A stretch of DNA of 8,731 nucleotides from an uncultured Zoogloea sp. (GCA_937967645.1 CALBTT010000048.1:1-8731), one strand, 5' to 3'; numbered from the stretch's first letter, positions 1-7,232 are shown. Numbers and translations: made by a program. The notes: generated by a model not told the origin, from the letters alone.

Positions 1-289
1 CGGCGATGGTGATCGGGATGTCGAGCTCGATCGGCTTCTTGGCGAAGCGGGTGCCCAGCACGGTCTTGGTCAGGCACTTCTCCCGGTAGCCTTCCAGCGG
101 GTAGCGGGACATGGATGCGCCTAGGAAGACCAGGTCATCGAAGTTGGGCAGCTTGCGCTTGGCGCCCATGCCACGGATCTCATACAACCCGTGGGCGGCA
201 GCGTTGCGGATGTAGTCGAGGGTCTTGCGGTCGTAGCCGTAGGATTCCTCGCGAGAAAGGTTCTTGAATTGCACGGGTTTGGTTTCCAT
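1..289 (-). CDS. mgsC: MgsC / GlxD, N-methylglutamate synthase FMN-domain subunit (5' part, cut by window edge)
   Basis: Partial gene: the first 96 codons and one base are present and the rest lies beyond the left edge. The protein begins METKPVQFKNLSREESYGYD and contains RYPLEGYREKC (residues 62-72) and LGTRFAKKPIELDIPITIA (78-96). This is the start of the glutamate-synthase-type FMN-binding barrel, as found in stand-alone GlxD/MgsC proteins. In the family this subunit carries FMN and an iron-sulfur centre and performs the reductive step that makes N-methylglutamate from 2-oxoglutarate and the methylamine group of gamma-glutamylmethylamide. The flavin and cluster residues themselves are outside the window. 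The ATG at 287-289 is preceded by AAGGA seven bases upstream, which supports this start. It follows mgsB after 41 bases, so the two are very probably co-transcribed. The naming as MgsC rather than a generic GlxD rests on the adjacent gmaS and mgd genes. Confidence 0.9.
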   Translation of the reverse strand, partial: METKPVQFKNLSREESYGYDRKTLDYIRNAAAHGLYEIRGMGAKRKLPNFDDLVFLGASMSRYPLEGYREKCLTKTVLGTRFAKKPIELDIPITIA

Positions 290-330
290 GATCGTATCCT
301 TGGTAGTCCGGGTGGGCGCGAGCCGCGGGC

Positions 331-1020
331 TCAATATTCCTGGTTGGCGTCGGCGTTCCAGTGGTACAGGGAACGCTTGGAGGCGATGCGCTTGAAGGCC
401 TTGGGGTCGTGGTCCAGACCGGCCTGGTCGAGCAGGCTGGCCACGGCGGCGATGTCGGCCTCGCTCATCGGCTCGTACTGGGCATCGGCGCCGAGGGACT
501 TGACGCTGCCCTTCACGTAGAGCACGGCCTCGTACAGGGAGTCGCCGAGGGCATCGCCCGCGTCACCGCAGATGACCATGCGGCCGGCCTGGGCCATGAA
601 GGCGGAGAAGCTGCCCACCGAGCCGCCGACGACGATGTCGCCGCCCTTCAGGGAGATGCCGCAGCGCAGGCCCGCATCCCCGTCGATCACCAGCAGGCCA
701 CCGTGGGAGGAGGCGCCGGCGCCGTTGGAGGCGAAGCCCTTCACGTGCACCTTGCCGCTCATCATGTTCTCGGCCACGCCGGTGCCGGCGCTACCGGTGA
801 TGATGATGCTGGCCGCCTTGTTCATGCCACCGGCGTAGTAGCCGGCGTGGCCGACGATTTCCACCTCGACCGGGGCATCCAGGCCGACGGCGATGTTGTG
901 GGCGCCGTCCGGGTTGAGCACGGTGACGTGACGGGCCTTGCCGTCAGTGGCGTCCTTGTGCAGGAAGGTGTTGAGCTCGCGCAGGGGGGTGGTGGCGAGG
1001 TCAAAGGTCAGGCGTTCCAT
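331..1020 (-). CDS. mgsB: MgsB / GlxC, GXGXG-domain subunit of N-methylglutamate synthase
   Basis: A 229-residue protein built around the GXGXG beta-helix motif that forms the C-terminal domain of large-chain glutamate synthase, here as a separate subunit. Gly-rich turns recur through residues about 58-180, for example GSAGTGVAENMMSG (76-89), GDAGLRCGISLKGGDIVVGG (114-133) and CGDAGDALGDSLYE (151-164). The domain is structural: in glutamate synthases it packs between the amidotransferase and FMN domains, and it has no known catalytic residues of its own. The length fits the GlxC/MgsB family. The C-terminal 45 residues after the helix end in NADANQEY. The ATG overlaps the end of mgsA by 13 bases and has GAGGAG eight bases upstream, inside mgsA, which points to translational coupling. 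Its partners are MgsA and MgsC. The assignment to N-methylglutamate synthase depends on the surrounding genes. Confidence 0.92.
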   Translation of the reverse strand: MERLTFDLATTPLRELNTFLHKDATDGKARHVTVLNPDGAHNIAVGLDAPVEVEIVGHAGYYAGGMNKAASIIITGSAGTGVAENMMSGKVHVKGFASNGAGASSHGGLLVIDGDAGLRCGISLKGGDIVVGGSVGSFSAFMAQAGRMVICGDAGDALGDSLYEAVLYVKGSVKSLGADAQYEPMSEADIAAVASLLDQAGLDHDPKAFKRIASKRSLYHWNADANQEY

Positions 1021-1916
1021 ACGTACATCTCCTCGGGCGCGGGTTCGAAAACAGTGGCGTGCTTGATGCCAGGCAGGTGGGCCAGGGACCGGAATTCGGA
1101 GGCGATGGCCACGTAGTCGTCGGTTTCGGCCACCACCGCCGGCTTGCAGGCGAAGGGGTCGCGGATCAGGGCCAGCTTGTCCGGCGTGCCCATCAGGAAG
1201 GTGAAGAAGCCGTCCAGCTCCTCGAAGCCCTTCTGCAGCGCTGTCTCCAGGTCGTCGCCTTCACGCAGGCGCCATTCCAGGAAGCGGCAGGCGGCTTCGG
1301 TGTCGTTGTCGGTCTCGAAGCGGATGCCCCGCGGCTCGAGCATGCGGCGGATGCCGTTGGGGTTGGACAGGGAGCCGTTGTGCACCAGGCAGAAATCTTC
1401 ACCGGCGGTGAAGGGGTGGGCCCGGTCCGGGGTCACGGCGGACTCGGTGGCCATCCGGGTGTGGCCCACCAGGTGGGACCCGGTGAGACCGGAGAAGCCG
1501 TAGCGGGCGGCCACTTCGGCCGGGGTGCCGATGTCCTTGTAGAGGTCGATGCTGCGCCCGGTGGACAGGATGTGCAGCTTGGGGTGGTGCTCGGCGATCC
1601 AGCGCTTGACGATGGCCGGGGCCACGTCGAAGCTCAGGATGGCGTGGTTGCCCTTGGGCTCGACGCTGACCTGGACGCCCAGGTGCTCCTTGAGGGCGTG
1701 GCCGAGGCCCAGCCAGTTGAAGTCGGCGCCGTCCTCGGTGAGGCCGGAATAGACGCTGATCTTCCGTTCATTGCCCGCCAGGGGGGTGCCGAACACCGCC
1801 AGACCGGCGGAGTCGGGGCCGCGCTCGGTCATGCCGATGAGCATCGGCACCATCAGTTCGCCGAGCTTCTCCCGCAGGGCCGGTGTCTTCACCAGCAATC
1901 CGACGATTCCACACAT
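1008..1916 (-). CDS. mgsA: MgsA / GlxB, class II glutamine amidotransferase subunit of N-methylglutamate synthase
   Basis: A 302-residue class II (Ntn-type) amidotransferase. The N-terminus is MCGIVG, so Cys2 becomes the N-terminal nucleophile once Met is removed. Other family motifs are ERGPDSAG (31-38), GHTRMAT (151-157), HNGSLSN (179-185), DNDTEA (203-208) and the SEF region near 273-275. In ordinary glutamate synthase this domain releases ammonia from glutamine. In the N-methylglutamate pathway it is expected to release the methylamine group from gamma-glutamylmethylamide and pass it to the MgsC active site. The ATG is backed by AAGGAG eight bases upstream. The gene opens the mgs block: 149 bases containing an REP doublet separate it from gmaS, whereas mgsB overlaps its end. 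An independent promoter is possible, but none is recognisable. A plain GlxB role with ammonia as the released group is the main alternative. Confidence 0.92.
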   Translation of the reverse strand: MCGIVGLLVKTPALREKLGELMVPMLIGMTERGPDSAGLAVFGTPLAGNERKISVYSGLTEDGADFNWLGLGHALKEHLGVQVSVEPKGNHAILSFDVAPAIVKRWIAEHHPKLHILSTGRSIDLYKDIGTPAEVAARYGFSGLTGSHLVGHTRMATESAVTPDRAHPFTAGEDFCLVHNGSLSNPNGIRRMLEPRGIRFETDNDTEAACRFLEWRLREGDDLETALQKGFEELDGFFTFLMGTPDKLALIRDPFACKPAVVAETDDYVAIASEFRSLAHLPGIKHATVFEPAPEEMYVWNA

Positions 1917-1976
1917 GCTTGTTTCTCCTTCGTTGATGCTTCGATTCGTTAGCGTTTGATCCGGGACGGAGTCTTG

Positions 1977-2035
1977 TGTAGGGGCGGCTTCAGCCGCCCG
2001 CGGGCTCCATTTGGGCGGCTGAAGCCGCCCCTACA
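1977..2035. repeat. Inverted REP doublet (REPIN/BIME-like), copy 1
   Basis: Two perfect 23-base inverted arms, 1977-1999 (starting TGTAGGGGCGG) and 2013-2035 (ending CCGCCCCTACA), are separated by a 13-base spacer. Each arm is itself a short palindrome (GGGCGGCT-TC-AGCCGCCC), so the element can form either two small hairpins or one long stem. The sequence resembles the GTAGGRGCGG-type REP families common in Pseudomonas, which are normally spread by RAYT transposases. No RAYT gene is in the window. It lies between gmaS and mgsA and could act in mRNA stabilisation or partial transcription arrest, but that is inference. A second doublet at 8542-8611 has identical arms. Confidence 0.85.
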
Positions 2036-2059
2036 AGGCCCCTACAAAACCCCTGCAGC
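2027..2059. repeat. Three decaying 11-base direct repeats at the edge of REP copy 1
   Basis: Starting inside the right REP arm, the sequence repeats with an 11-base period: GCCCCTACAAG (2027-2037), GCCCCTACAAA (2038-2048) and ACCCCTGCAGC (2049-2059). The first two units differ only at the last base and the third differs at more positions. This looks like local duplication of the REP terminus, perhaps by replication slippage, followed by decay. It ends seven bases before the gmaS stop codon. It is short, and chance has not been excluded for the third unit. Confidence 0.55.
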
Positions 2060-2065
2060 CGGGGC

Positions 2066-3394
2066 TCAGAAAAATTCCAGGTAGTTCTTGATCTCCCAGT
2101 CGGACACGTGGCGCATGTACTCGACCCACTCCATGTGCTTGAGGCGCAGGAACTCGCCGGCGACAGGGCCGAGGGCCTTGCACAGCACGGTGTCCTTCTC
2201 CAGGGCAGCCAGGGCCTCGTGGAGGTTCTGCGGCAGGATCTCGATGCCGGCGGCCTTCAGCTCCTCGGGGCTCAGGGCGTAGAGGTTCTGGTTGTGGGGC
2301 TCGCCCGGGTCCAGGTCACGCTCGATGCCGTCGAGGCCGGCGGCGATCACCGCGGCGGTGGCCAGGTAGGGGTTGCAGGCACCGTCCGGCAGGCGTAGCT
2401 CGAGGCGGCCGTGGGGGATGCGCACCATCGACGAGCGGTTGTTGTCGCCGTAGCTGATGTAGGCCGGGGCCCAGGTGGCGCCGGTCAGGGAGCGGCCCAC
2501 CACCAGACGCTTGTAGCTGTTCACCGTGGGGGCGCAGATCGCCGCCAGGGCCGGCGCGTGGGCCAGGATGCCGCCGAGGAACTGGTAGGCCAGCTTCGAC
2601 AGGCCAAGGCCGCGCTTGTCGCTCTTGTCGGCGAACAGGTTGGTCTTGCCGTCACCGAGGGACATGTGGATGTGCATGCCGTTGCCCGGCCGGTTGGCGA
2701 AGGGCTTGGGCATGAAGGAGCAGATCATGCCCAGGTCGTTGGCGATCTCCGAAGCGGCCATCTTGAACAGCAGGTAATGGTCGGCGGAGGTCAGGCAGTC
2801 GGCGTAGGTGTAGTTGATCTCGAACTGGCCGTTGGCGTCCTCGTGGTCGATCTGATAGACGTCGACGTCCACCTCGCGGAGGCTGTCGGTGAGGGTCTCG
2901 AGGAACTCGCGGTTGCGCGACAGGCCCTTGTAGTCGTAGCAGGGCTTGGGCAGCGTGTCGGTCGGGTCGGTCGGGATGATGTTGCCGCTGGCATCCTTCT
3001 TGAGCAGGGAGAACTCCGGCTCGAGACCGGTGAAGAAGGTGTAGCCCTTGGCTTCCAGACGCTTGACCTGCTCCTTGAGCACCACGCGGGTGTCCAGGGG
3101 CCACGGCTCACCCTTGACGTGGCCGTCGCAGGCGATGCGGGCATAGCCGGGCTGCCAGGGCACCAGGGTCAGGGTCGAAAGGTCACCGATGGCCATGAAG
3201 TCCGGGCCGTTCGGCTCGATCCCCAGGCCCCATACCGCGAAGCCCGCAAAGCCGGCGCCGGTGGTGAGGATGCTCTCGAAATGGGCTGCCGGGACCGACT
3301 TGGTCTTGGCGGTGCCGTGGATGTCGACAAACTGGGCCAGTACATACTTGACCTCGTTGTCGGCAAGAAACTGCTTGGCTTCTGTGGGCGTCAT
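2066..3394 (-). CDS. gmaS: GmaS, gamma-glutamylmethylamide synthetase (type III glutamine synthetase family)
   Basis: A 442-residue enzyme of the GlnT/GmaS branch of glutamine synthetases, expected to make gamma-glutamylmethylamide from glutamate, methylamine and ATP. Visible family motifs are the acidic metal/glutamate site GLEPEF (123-128), DHEDANGQFEIN (183-194), the ATP/glutamate loop GNGMHIHMSL (237-246), NNRSSMVRIP (318-327) and RLELRLPDGACNPYL (330-344). The position of the ammonium-site Asp of bacterial GSI (the FDGSS motif) reads FAGFA (49-53), so the Asp is Ala50. A Tyr occurs in an adenylylation-like context, NLYALSPEE (370-378). I start at the ATG of 3392-3394 because AGGAGA lies six bases upstream and MTPTEAKQF fits the family; the frame stays open 41 codons further, but into the end of mgdCD. 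It follows mgdCD by 53 bases, probably in the same transcript. An ordinary GlnT is the alternative, but the mgd/mgs context favours GmaS. Confidence 0.92.
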   Translation of the reverse strand: MTPTEAKQFLADNEVKYVLAQFVDIHGTAKTKSVPAAHFESILTTGAGFAGFAVWGLGIEPNGPDFMAIGDLSTLTLVPWQPGYARIACDGHVKGEPWPLDTRVVLKEQVKRLEAKGYTFFTGLEPEFSLLKKDASGNIIPTDPTDTLPKPCYDYKGLSRNREFLETLTDSLREVDVDVYQIDHEDANGQFEINYTYADCLTSADHYLLFKMAASEIANDLGMICSFMPKPFANRPGNGMHIHMSLGDGKTNLFADKSDKRGLGLSKLAYQFLGGILAHAPALAAICAPTVNSYKRLVVGRSLTGATWAPAYISYGDNNRSSMVRIPHGRLELRLPDGACNPYLATAAVIAAGLDGIERDLDPGEPHNQNLYALSPEELKAAGIEILPQNLHEALAALEKDTVLCKALGPVAGEFLRLKHMEWVEYMRHVSDWEIKNYLEFF

Positions 3395-3400
3395 TGCCGC

Positions 3401-3406
3401 TCTCCT
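3401..3406 (-). promoter_or_regulatory. Ribosome binding site that fixes the gmaS start
   Basis: On the minus strand these bases read AGGAGA, six bases before the ATG at 3394-3392. The longer open frame, starting at 3517, would need its start inside the coding end of mgdCD and would add 41 Arg-rich residues with no resemblance to the glutamine synthetase family, so this site decides the choice. Confidence 0.8.
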
Positions 3407-3447
3407 GAGAAGGTTTTGGGTTCGGGCGATTGAGACGATTAGGGCGA

Positions 3448-6400
3448 TCAGTTGAAGCTGTGGGGCGCCACGGCGCCTCCGCCCAGCTCGATAGCTATCC
3501 CGAGCAGGGTCTCCCACAGGTAGGGGCCGTACGTGCCGTCACTCCAGATGCGGACGAAGGGACGGCCGTTGCGTGTTTCGGGGATCACCGTCACCCCGAC
3601 GCCGACCATGCTGGTCAGCACCACCGGCCGCTGGGCCGGGTCGAGGGGGCGGAAATTCACGTTGCAGGTCTGGCGCAGCAGCTCGTCGAGACGGCTGCCG
3701 CCGAGCACCAGGGCGGCATCCTGGCGCAGCACCGGGTACACACCGGGGCCACGGGGGGCCGCGGCGAGGGGGGCGATCAGCGCATCCGGGCCCTCGACGA
3801 GGAATTCGGTGAAGCCCAGGCGGGCGATCAGGCCACCGCCGTCCAGCGGCAGCCAGCTGTTGGGCTGGGCCGGGATGGGCAGGCCGAGGGCCTGCAGCCA
3901 GGCGATGGCGCCGGGCCCCTTGCAGCCGATGCGGGCGCTGCGGGACACATCGGCGATGCCCAGCACCTGGGCTGCGGCAGGCTGGCGGACCGGCTCCAGC
4001 AGGGTTGCCGCGACGCCTTCGGCCACCGGGCTGACCGCTCCGGCGCTGACGGACACCCGCTGAGCGGCCGGGCCTGCCGGGGGCTCGTCCTTCTGGCGCT
4101 TGTTGTCCGGATCGTAGAAGGGCGTGGCGCTGACCTTGGCCTGCACCATGGTCCCGTCGGACAGGCGGATGGACACGCTGCCGCCCGGGGTGGCCAGGTC
4201 GGGCCGCACGAAGGCCAGACCGATGGCGTGGCCCAGGGTCGGGCTGAAGGCGATGCTGGTGACCCGCCCGGCGATGTCGCCATCGGCGATGACCAGGTTG
4301 CATTCCAGCGGCAGCTTGCCGCTGTAGCCCGCCGGGAAGGTGATGCCCACCAGTTGCTGCTTGCGCGGCTTCTTGGCGATGGCGGACAGGCTGCGCTGGC
4401 CGACGAAGAAGGGCTTGTTCATCTTGAGGGCCCACTCCATGCCCACCTCCAGCGGCGTGGTGAGGCCGTCGGTGTCCTGGCTGATGATGATGTGGCCCTT
4501 CTCCAGACGCAGCAGGCGCTGCGCCTCCACACCGAAGGGGCGGATGCCCCGGCTGGCGCCGGCCTTCATCAGGGCGTCCCACAGGGCGCCGCCGCTGGCG
4601 GCCGGCACGTGGATCTCGTAGCCCCATTCGCCGACGAAGCCGACCCGCATCAGTCGGGCGGGGATGCCGGCCACCTCGCCCTCGCGCACCGCCAGGTAGG
4701 GGAAGGCGGCGGCCGACAGGTCCATCCCGGTCAGGCCGGCCAGCACTTCGCGGGACTTGGGCCCGGCCAGGTTCACCGCGGCGAAGGCGCCGGTGTGATT
4801 GACGATGCCGCAGTCCAGCCGCCACATGGTGTTGAGGCGCGACAGCTCGCGGTAGATGGTGGCGGCGCCGGAGGTGGTGGTGGTGAAGTAGAAGTGGTCG
4901 TCCGCCAGGCGGGCCACCACGCCGTCATCGATGACCACCCCGGACTCGTCGCACATCACCGCGTAGCGGGTCATGCCGACCTTCAGGTTGGCGTAGTTGG
5001 AGGTGTAGACCCGCTCCAGGAACTCGGCAGCCTGGGGCCCGATGACCTCCAGCTTGCCCAGGGTGCCCACGTCGATGAGGCCCACCGCATTGCGCACCGC
5101 ATGTGCCTCTTCGCGGATGCAGGCGAGGCGCTCCTTGCCCGCCACCTGGTAATACTCGGGGCGCTGCCACACGCCGGCCGGCATCCACTTGGCGCCCAGG
5201 GCGTCATGACGGCTGGCCAGCGGGGTGGCCCGTTCGGGGTTGAAGCCACGGCCGGCCAGGATGGCCATCGGGACCGGGTGGTAGAACGGGCGGGCCGTGG
5301 TGGTGCCGACCTGCTGCGGTTCCTTGCCGGTGAGGCGGGCCAGGATGCGCAGCCCGTTCATGTTGGAGTGCTTGCCCTGGCTGGGGCCCATGCCGTTGGT
5401 GGAGAAGCGCTTGAGCAGTTCGATGTTGTCGAAGCCCTCCTGCACGGCGTTGCGGAAGTCCTTGAGCTGCAGATCCTCGTCGAAATCGACGAAGTTCTTG
5501 CCGGCCGGGTGGTCGATGATCGGCCAGGGGTGGCTGGGGCTCTCCAGTTCGGGGGGCAGGGCTTCGCCGACGGCGCTGCCGAAGCCGGCCGCCGCCGCGG
5601 CATGGCTGCCGGCCCGGGTGCCGTCGGCAACGCGGCGCGACAGCTCATGCACGCCATTGACGCGGCCGCAGGCGAACACACCCTCCGGCAGCACGTCGGG
5701 GACGAACTGCTCGACGGACTTGTCGTAGCGCATGCGGGTGCCGGCCTGGTACAGCAGGTTGGCGGCGGGCGCCCAGCCGGTGCTCATCAGGATGCCATCG
5801 CAGGCGATGTCGCGGCGCTGGGCGGCCGGCGTGCCGTCGGCCTGCAGGGCGGCGATGCGGGCACCGGCGCACAGGCCCTTGCCGTCGGCGATGCCTTCGA
5901 CCACCGCGTGACCGACCAGTACTTCCACACCGGACTGCTGCAGCAGGCGGGCCAGGGGGTCGGCGCTGCCGCTGCCGGCGCGCAGATCCACCAGGGCAGC
6001 GACGGTGATGCCGTTGGCTTGCAGGTCGAGGGCGGCCCGGTAGCCGTCGGCGTTGGCCGCCAGCACCACCGCCTTGTTCATCGGCTTGACGCCGTAGCGG
6101 TACATCAGGCGCTGGGCCGCGCTGGCCAGCATCACGCCGGGCAGGTCGTTGTTGTGGAAGACGGCCGGCTGCTCGAAGGCACCGCTGGCCAGCACCACGC
6201 TGCCGGCGCGCATCTTGAGCATGCGATCGGCGCTGACCAGGGGAATCCAGTGGTCCTTGTAATAGCCGGCGGCGTAGGTCGCGGTGAGCACGCGGATGCG
6301 CGGCTCGGCGGCCACCCGGGCGAGCAGGCCATCGAGCACGCGGCGGCGGCTGGCGTCATTGCCCAGCTGGTAGCCGGCGCTGCCGCCGGCACGGGCGTTC

Positions 6401-6975
6401 TCATCCACCACCACCACCTCGGCGCCCTGCTCCGCCGCGGCCAGCGCGGCCGACAGGCCGGAGGGGCCGGCGCCGATGACCAGCACGTCGCAGAAGTCAT
6501 AGGCCTTGGGGGTACGGCGGTGGGGCATGTTCACATCGACGCGGCCGAGGCCGGTCATGAAGCGGAACATGCGCTCCCACATCGGGAAGAGCTTCTTGCT
6601 GTGGAAGGCCTTGTAGTAGAAGCCGACCGGCAGCAGGGACGAGATCTTGCCCAGGTGGCGGCCCTTGTCGGCCTCCAGGCCGCCGAAGGTATTCACCGCG
6701 GTAAGGGCCATGCCGGCGGCCAGCGGCGTCACGTCGGAGCGGATGTTGGGAATGCCGCCCCACTGGTGCAGGGCGTTGGTGTCGTGGTTGGCCAGCGACA
6801 GCACGCCGCGGGGCCGGTGGTACTTGAAGCTGCGGCCGAGGACGCGCACGTCGGCGCCCCACAGGGCGGAGCTGACGGTGTCGCCTTCAAAGCCCTTGTA
6901 GCTGCGGCCTTCAAAGCTGAATTCGACGGGGCGGGAGCGGTCGATCCACTCGCCGCTGGTGGCGGGCAAACGCAT
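3448..6975 (-). CDS. mgdCD: MgdC-MgdD fusion, N-methylglutamate dehydrogenase alpha plus gamma subunits (SoxA-SoxG like)
   Basis: A 1175-residue protein that joins two subunits normally encoded separately. Residues 1 to about 962 match the sarcosine oxidase alpha subunit: an N-terminal ferredoxin-like fold (about 10-100) with no Cys, so no [2Fe-2S] cluster; a dinucleotide-binding site VLVIGAGPSGLSAA (164-177) with the acidic strand end VVVVDE (187-192); a central oxidoreductase region with STGWAPAANLLYQ (398-410); and a GcvT-like folate-binding half from about 590, with GFVGEWGYEIHV (779-790), ending PFYDPDNKR (952-960). An Ala/Pro-rich linker (about 963-1003) leads into a gamma-type domain with RIGCKGPGAIAWLQALGLP (1015-1033), QTCNVNF (1102-1108), TSMVGVGVTVIP (1121-1132) and SDGTYGPYLWETLL (1145-1158). 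In this family alpha carries NAD and the folate site that captures the released one-carbon unit. The ATG overlaps the mgdB stop by one base (TGATG). The frame is open throughout, so the fusion looks natural. Confidence 0.92.
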   Translation of the reverse strand: MRLPATSGEWIDRSRPVEFSFEGRSYKGFEGDTVSSALWGADVRVLGRSFKYHRPRGVLSLANHDTNALHQWGGIPNIRSDVTPLAAGMALTAVNTFGGLEADKGRHLGKISSLLPVGFYYKAFHSKKLFPMWERMFRFMTGLGRVDVNMPHRRTPKAYDFCDVLVIGAGPSGLSAALAAAEQGAEVVVVDENARAGGSAGYQLGNDASRRRVLDGLLARVAAEPRIRVLTATYAAGYYKDHWIPLVSADRMLKMRAGSVVLASGAFEQPAVFHNNDLPGVMLASAAQRLMYRYGVKPMNKAVVLAANADGYRAALDLQANGITVAALVDLRAGSGSADPLARLLQQSGVEVLVGHAVVEGIADGKGLCAGARIAALQADGTPAAQRRDIACDGILMSTGWAPAANLLYQAGTRMRYDKSVEQFVPDVLPEGVFACGRVNGVHELSRRVADGTRAGSHAAAAAGFGSAVGEALPPELESPSHPWPIIDHPAGKNFVDFDEDLQLKDFRNAVQEGFDNIELLKRFSTNGMGPSQGKHSNMNGLRILARLTGKEPQQVGTTTARPFYHPVPMAILAGRGFNPERATPLASRHDALGAKWMPAGVWQRPEYYQVAGKERLACIREEAHAVRNAVGLIDVGTLGKLEVIGPQAAEFLERVYTSNYANLKVGMTRYAVMCDESGVVIDDGVVARLADDHFYFTTTTSGAATIYRELSRLNTMWRLDCGIVNHTGAFAAVNLAGPKSREVLAGLTGMDLSAAAFPYLAVREGEVAGIPARLMRVGFVGEWGYEIHVPAASGGALWDALMKAGASRGIRPFGVEAQRLLRLEKGHIIISQDTDGLTTPLEVGMEWALKMNKPFFVGQRSLSAIAKKPRKQQLVGITFPAGYSGKLPLECNLVIADGDIAGRVTSIAFSPTLGHAIGLAFVRPDLATPGGSVSIRLSDGTMVQAKVSATPFYDPDNKRQKDEPPAGPAAQRVSVSAGAVSPVAEGVAATLLEPVRQPAAAQVLGIADVSRSARIGCKGPGAIAWLQALGLPIPAQPNSWLPLDGGGLIARLGFTEFLVEGPDALIAPLAAAPRGPGVYPVLRQDAALVLGGSRLDELLRQTCNVNFRPLDPAQRPVVLTSMVGVGVTVIPETRNGRPFVRIWSDGTYGPYLWETLLGIAIELGGGAVAPHSFN

Positions 6976-7232
6976 CAGTCTTCTCCCTCGTAGAAATAGG
7001 TGCGCACAACGACGTCCTTCTCGGTGTCACGTTCGGCGATGAACCAGGTGTTGCTGGGGGTGTGGCACCACCACTCCTTCTTCACGCCGGGCGCGCCGTT
7101 GCGGTTGAAGACGTAGTCGGCCCACACGTCGTCGCTGGCGGTGGCGGGATTCGGCATGGGACGCACTTCGCCCCAGTAGAAGAACTCGGAGACGGGGCGG
7201 GGACCGTTGAGGGGACAGTTCAGGATCTTCAT
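6975..7232 (-). CDS. mgdB: MgdB, N-methylglutamate dehydrogenase delta-type subunit (SoxD-like)
   Basis: A small 85-residue protein of the sarcosine oxidase delta family, recognised from CPLNGPR (6-12), EFFYWGEVR (16-24), WADYVFNRNG (37-46) and WWCHTPSNTWFIAERDT (54-70). Family members are small structural subunits of the heterotetramer. The classical ones bind zinc through a CxxC near the N-terminus and an HxxxC before a WF pair. Here the first motif is C6-P-L-N9 and no Cys follows His57; the only cysteines are C6 and C56. The usual zinc site therefore appears incomplete, which may typify N-methylglutamate dehydrogenase rather than sarcosine oxidase. GAGAGGAAA sits about seven bases before the ATG. 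The gene starts 25 bases after mgdA and its stop overlaps the mgdCD start codon, which indicates tight translational coupling in one operon. Confidence 0.9.
   Translation of the reverse strand: MKILNCPLNGPRPVSEFFYWGEVRPMPNPATASDDVWADYVFNRNGAPGVKKEWWCHTPSNTWFIAERDTEKDVVVRTYFYEGED

Larger units (their letters stand above)
1917..2065. other. Intergenic region between gmaS and mgsA, largely filled by REP sequence
   Basis: These 149 bases hold the mgsA ribosome binding site (AAGGAG read on the minus strand, at 1925-1930), about 46 bases of non-repetitive leader, an inverted REP doublet and a short run of 11-base repeats that reaches almost to the gmaS stop codon. I see no convincing sigma-70 or sigma-54 promoter and no hairpin followed by a T-tract, so readthrough from gmaS into mgsA is plausible but not shown. 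Confidence 0.6.

Noticed and set aside
1977..2035. Intrinsic transcription terminator
   Set aside because: The hairpins are strong but neither REP doublet is followed by a T-tract on the minus-strand transcript, and the arms are identical to the other doublet, so REP is the better description.
3395..3517. A 41-residue N-terminal extension of GmaS
   Set aside because: It would overlap the end of mgdCD, is Arg-rich and unlike the glutamine synthetase family, while the internal ATG at 3394 has a strong AGGAGA site at good spacing and gives a normal 442-residue protein.
6676..6975. [2Fe-2S] cluster in the ferredoxin-like N-terminal domain of MgdCD
   Set aside because: The first 100 residues contain no cysteine at all, so the fold is kept without a cluster, as in sarcosine oxidase alpha.
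3430..6993. A 1187-codon open frame on the plus strand covering all of mgdCD
   Set aside because: Its product is rich in Gly, Ala, His, Gln and Val with no recognisable domain, and it mirrors mgdCD exactly. It is the expected antisense shadow of a GC-rich gene that seldom uses codons complementary to stops. The same holds for the plus-strand frames at 361-1116, 1059-1952, 2411-3433 and 7207-8505.
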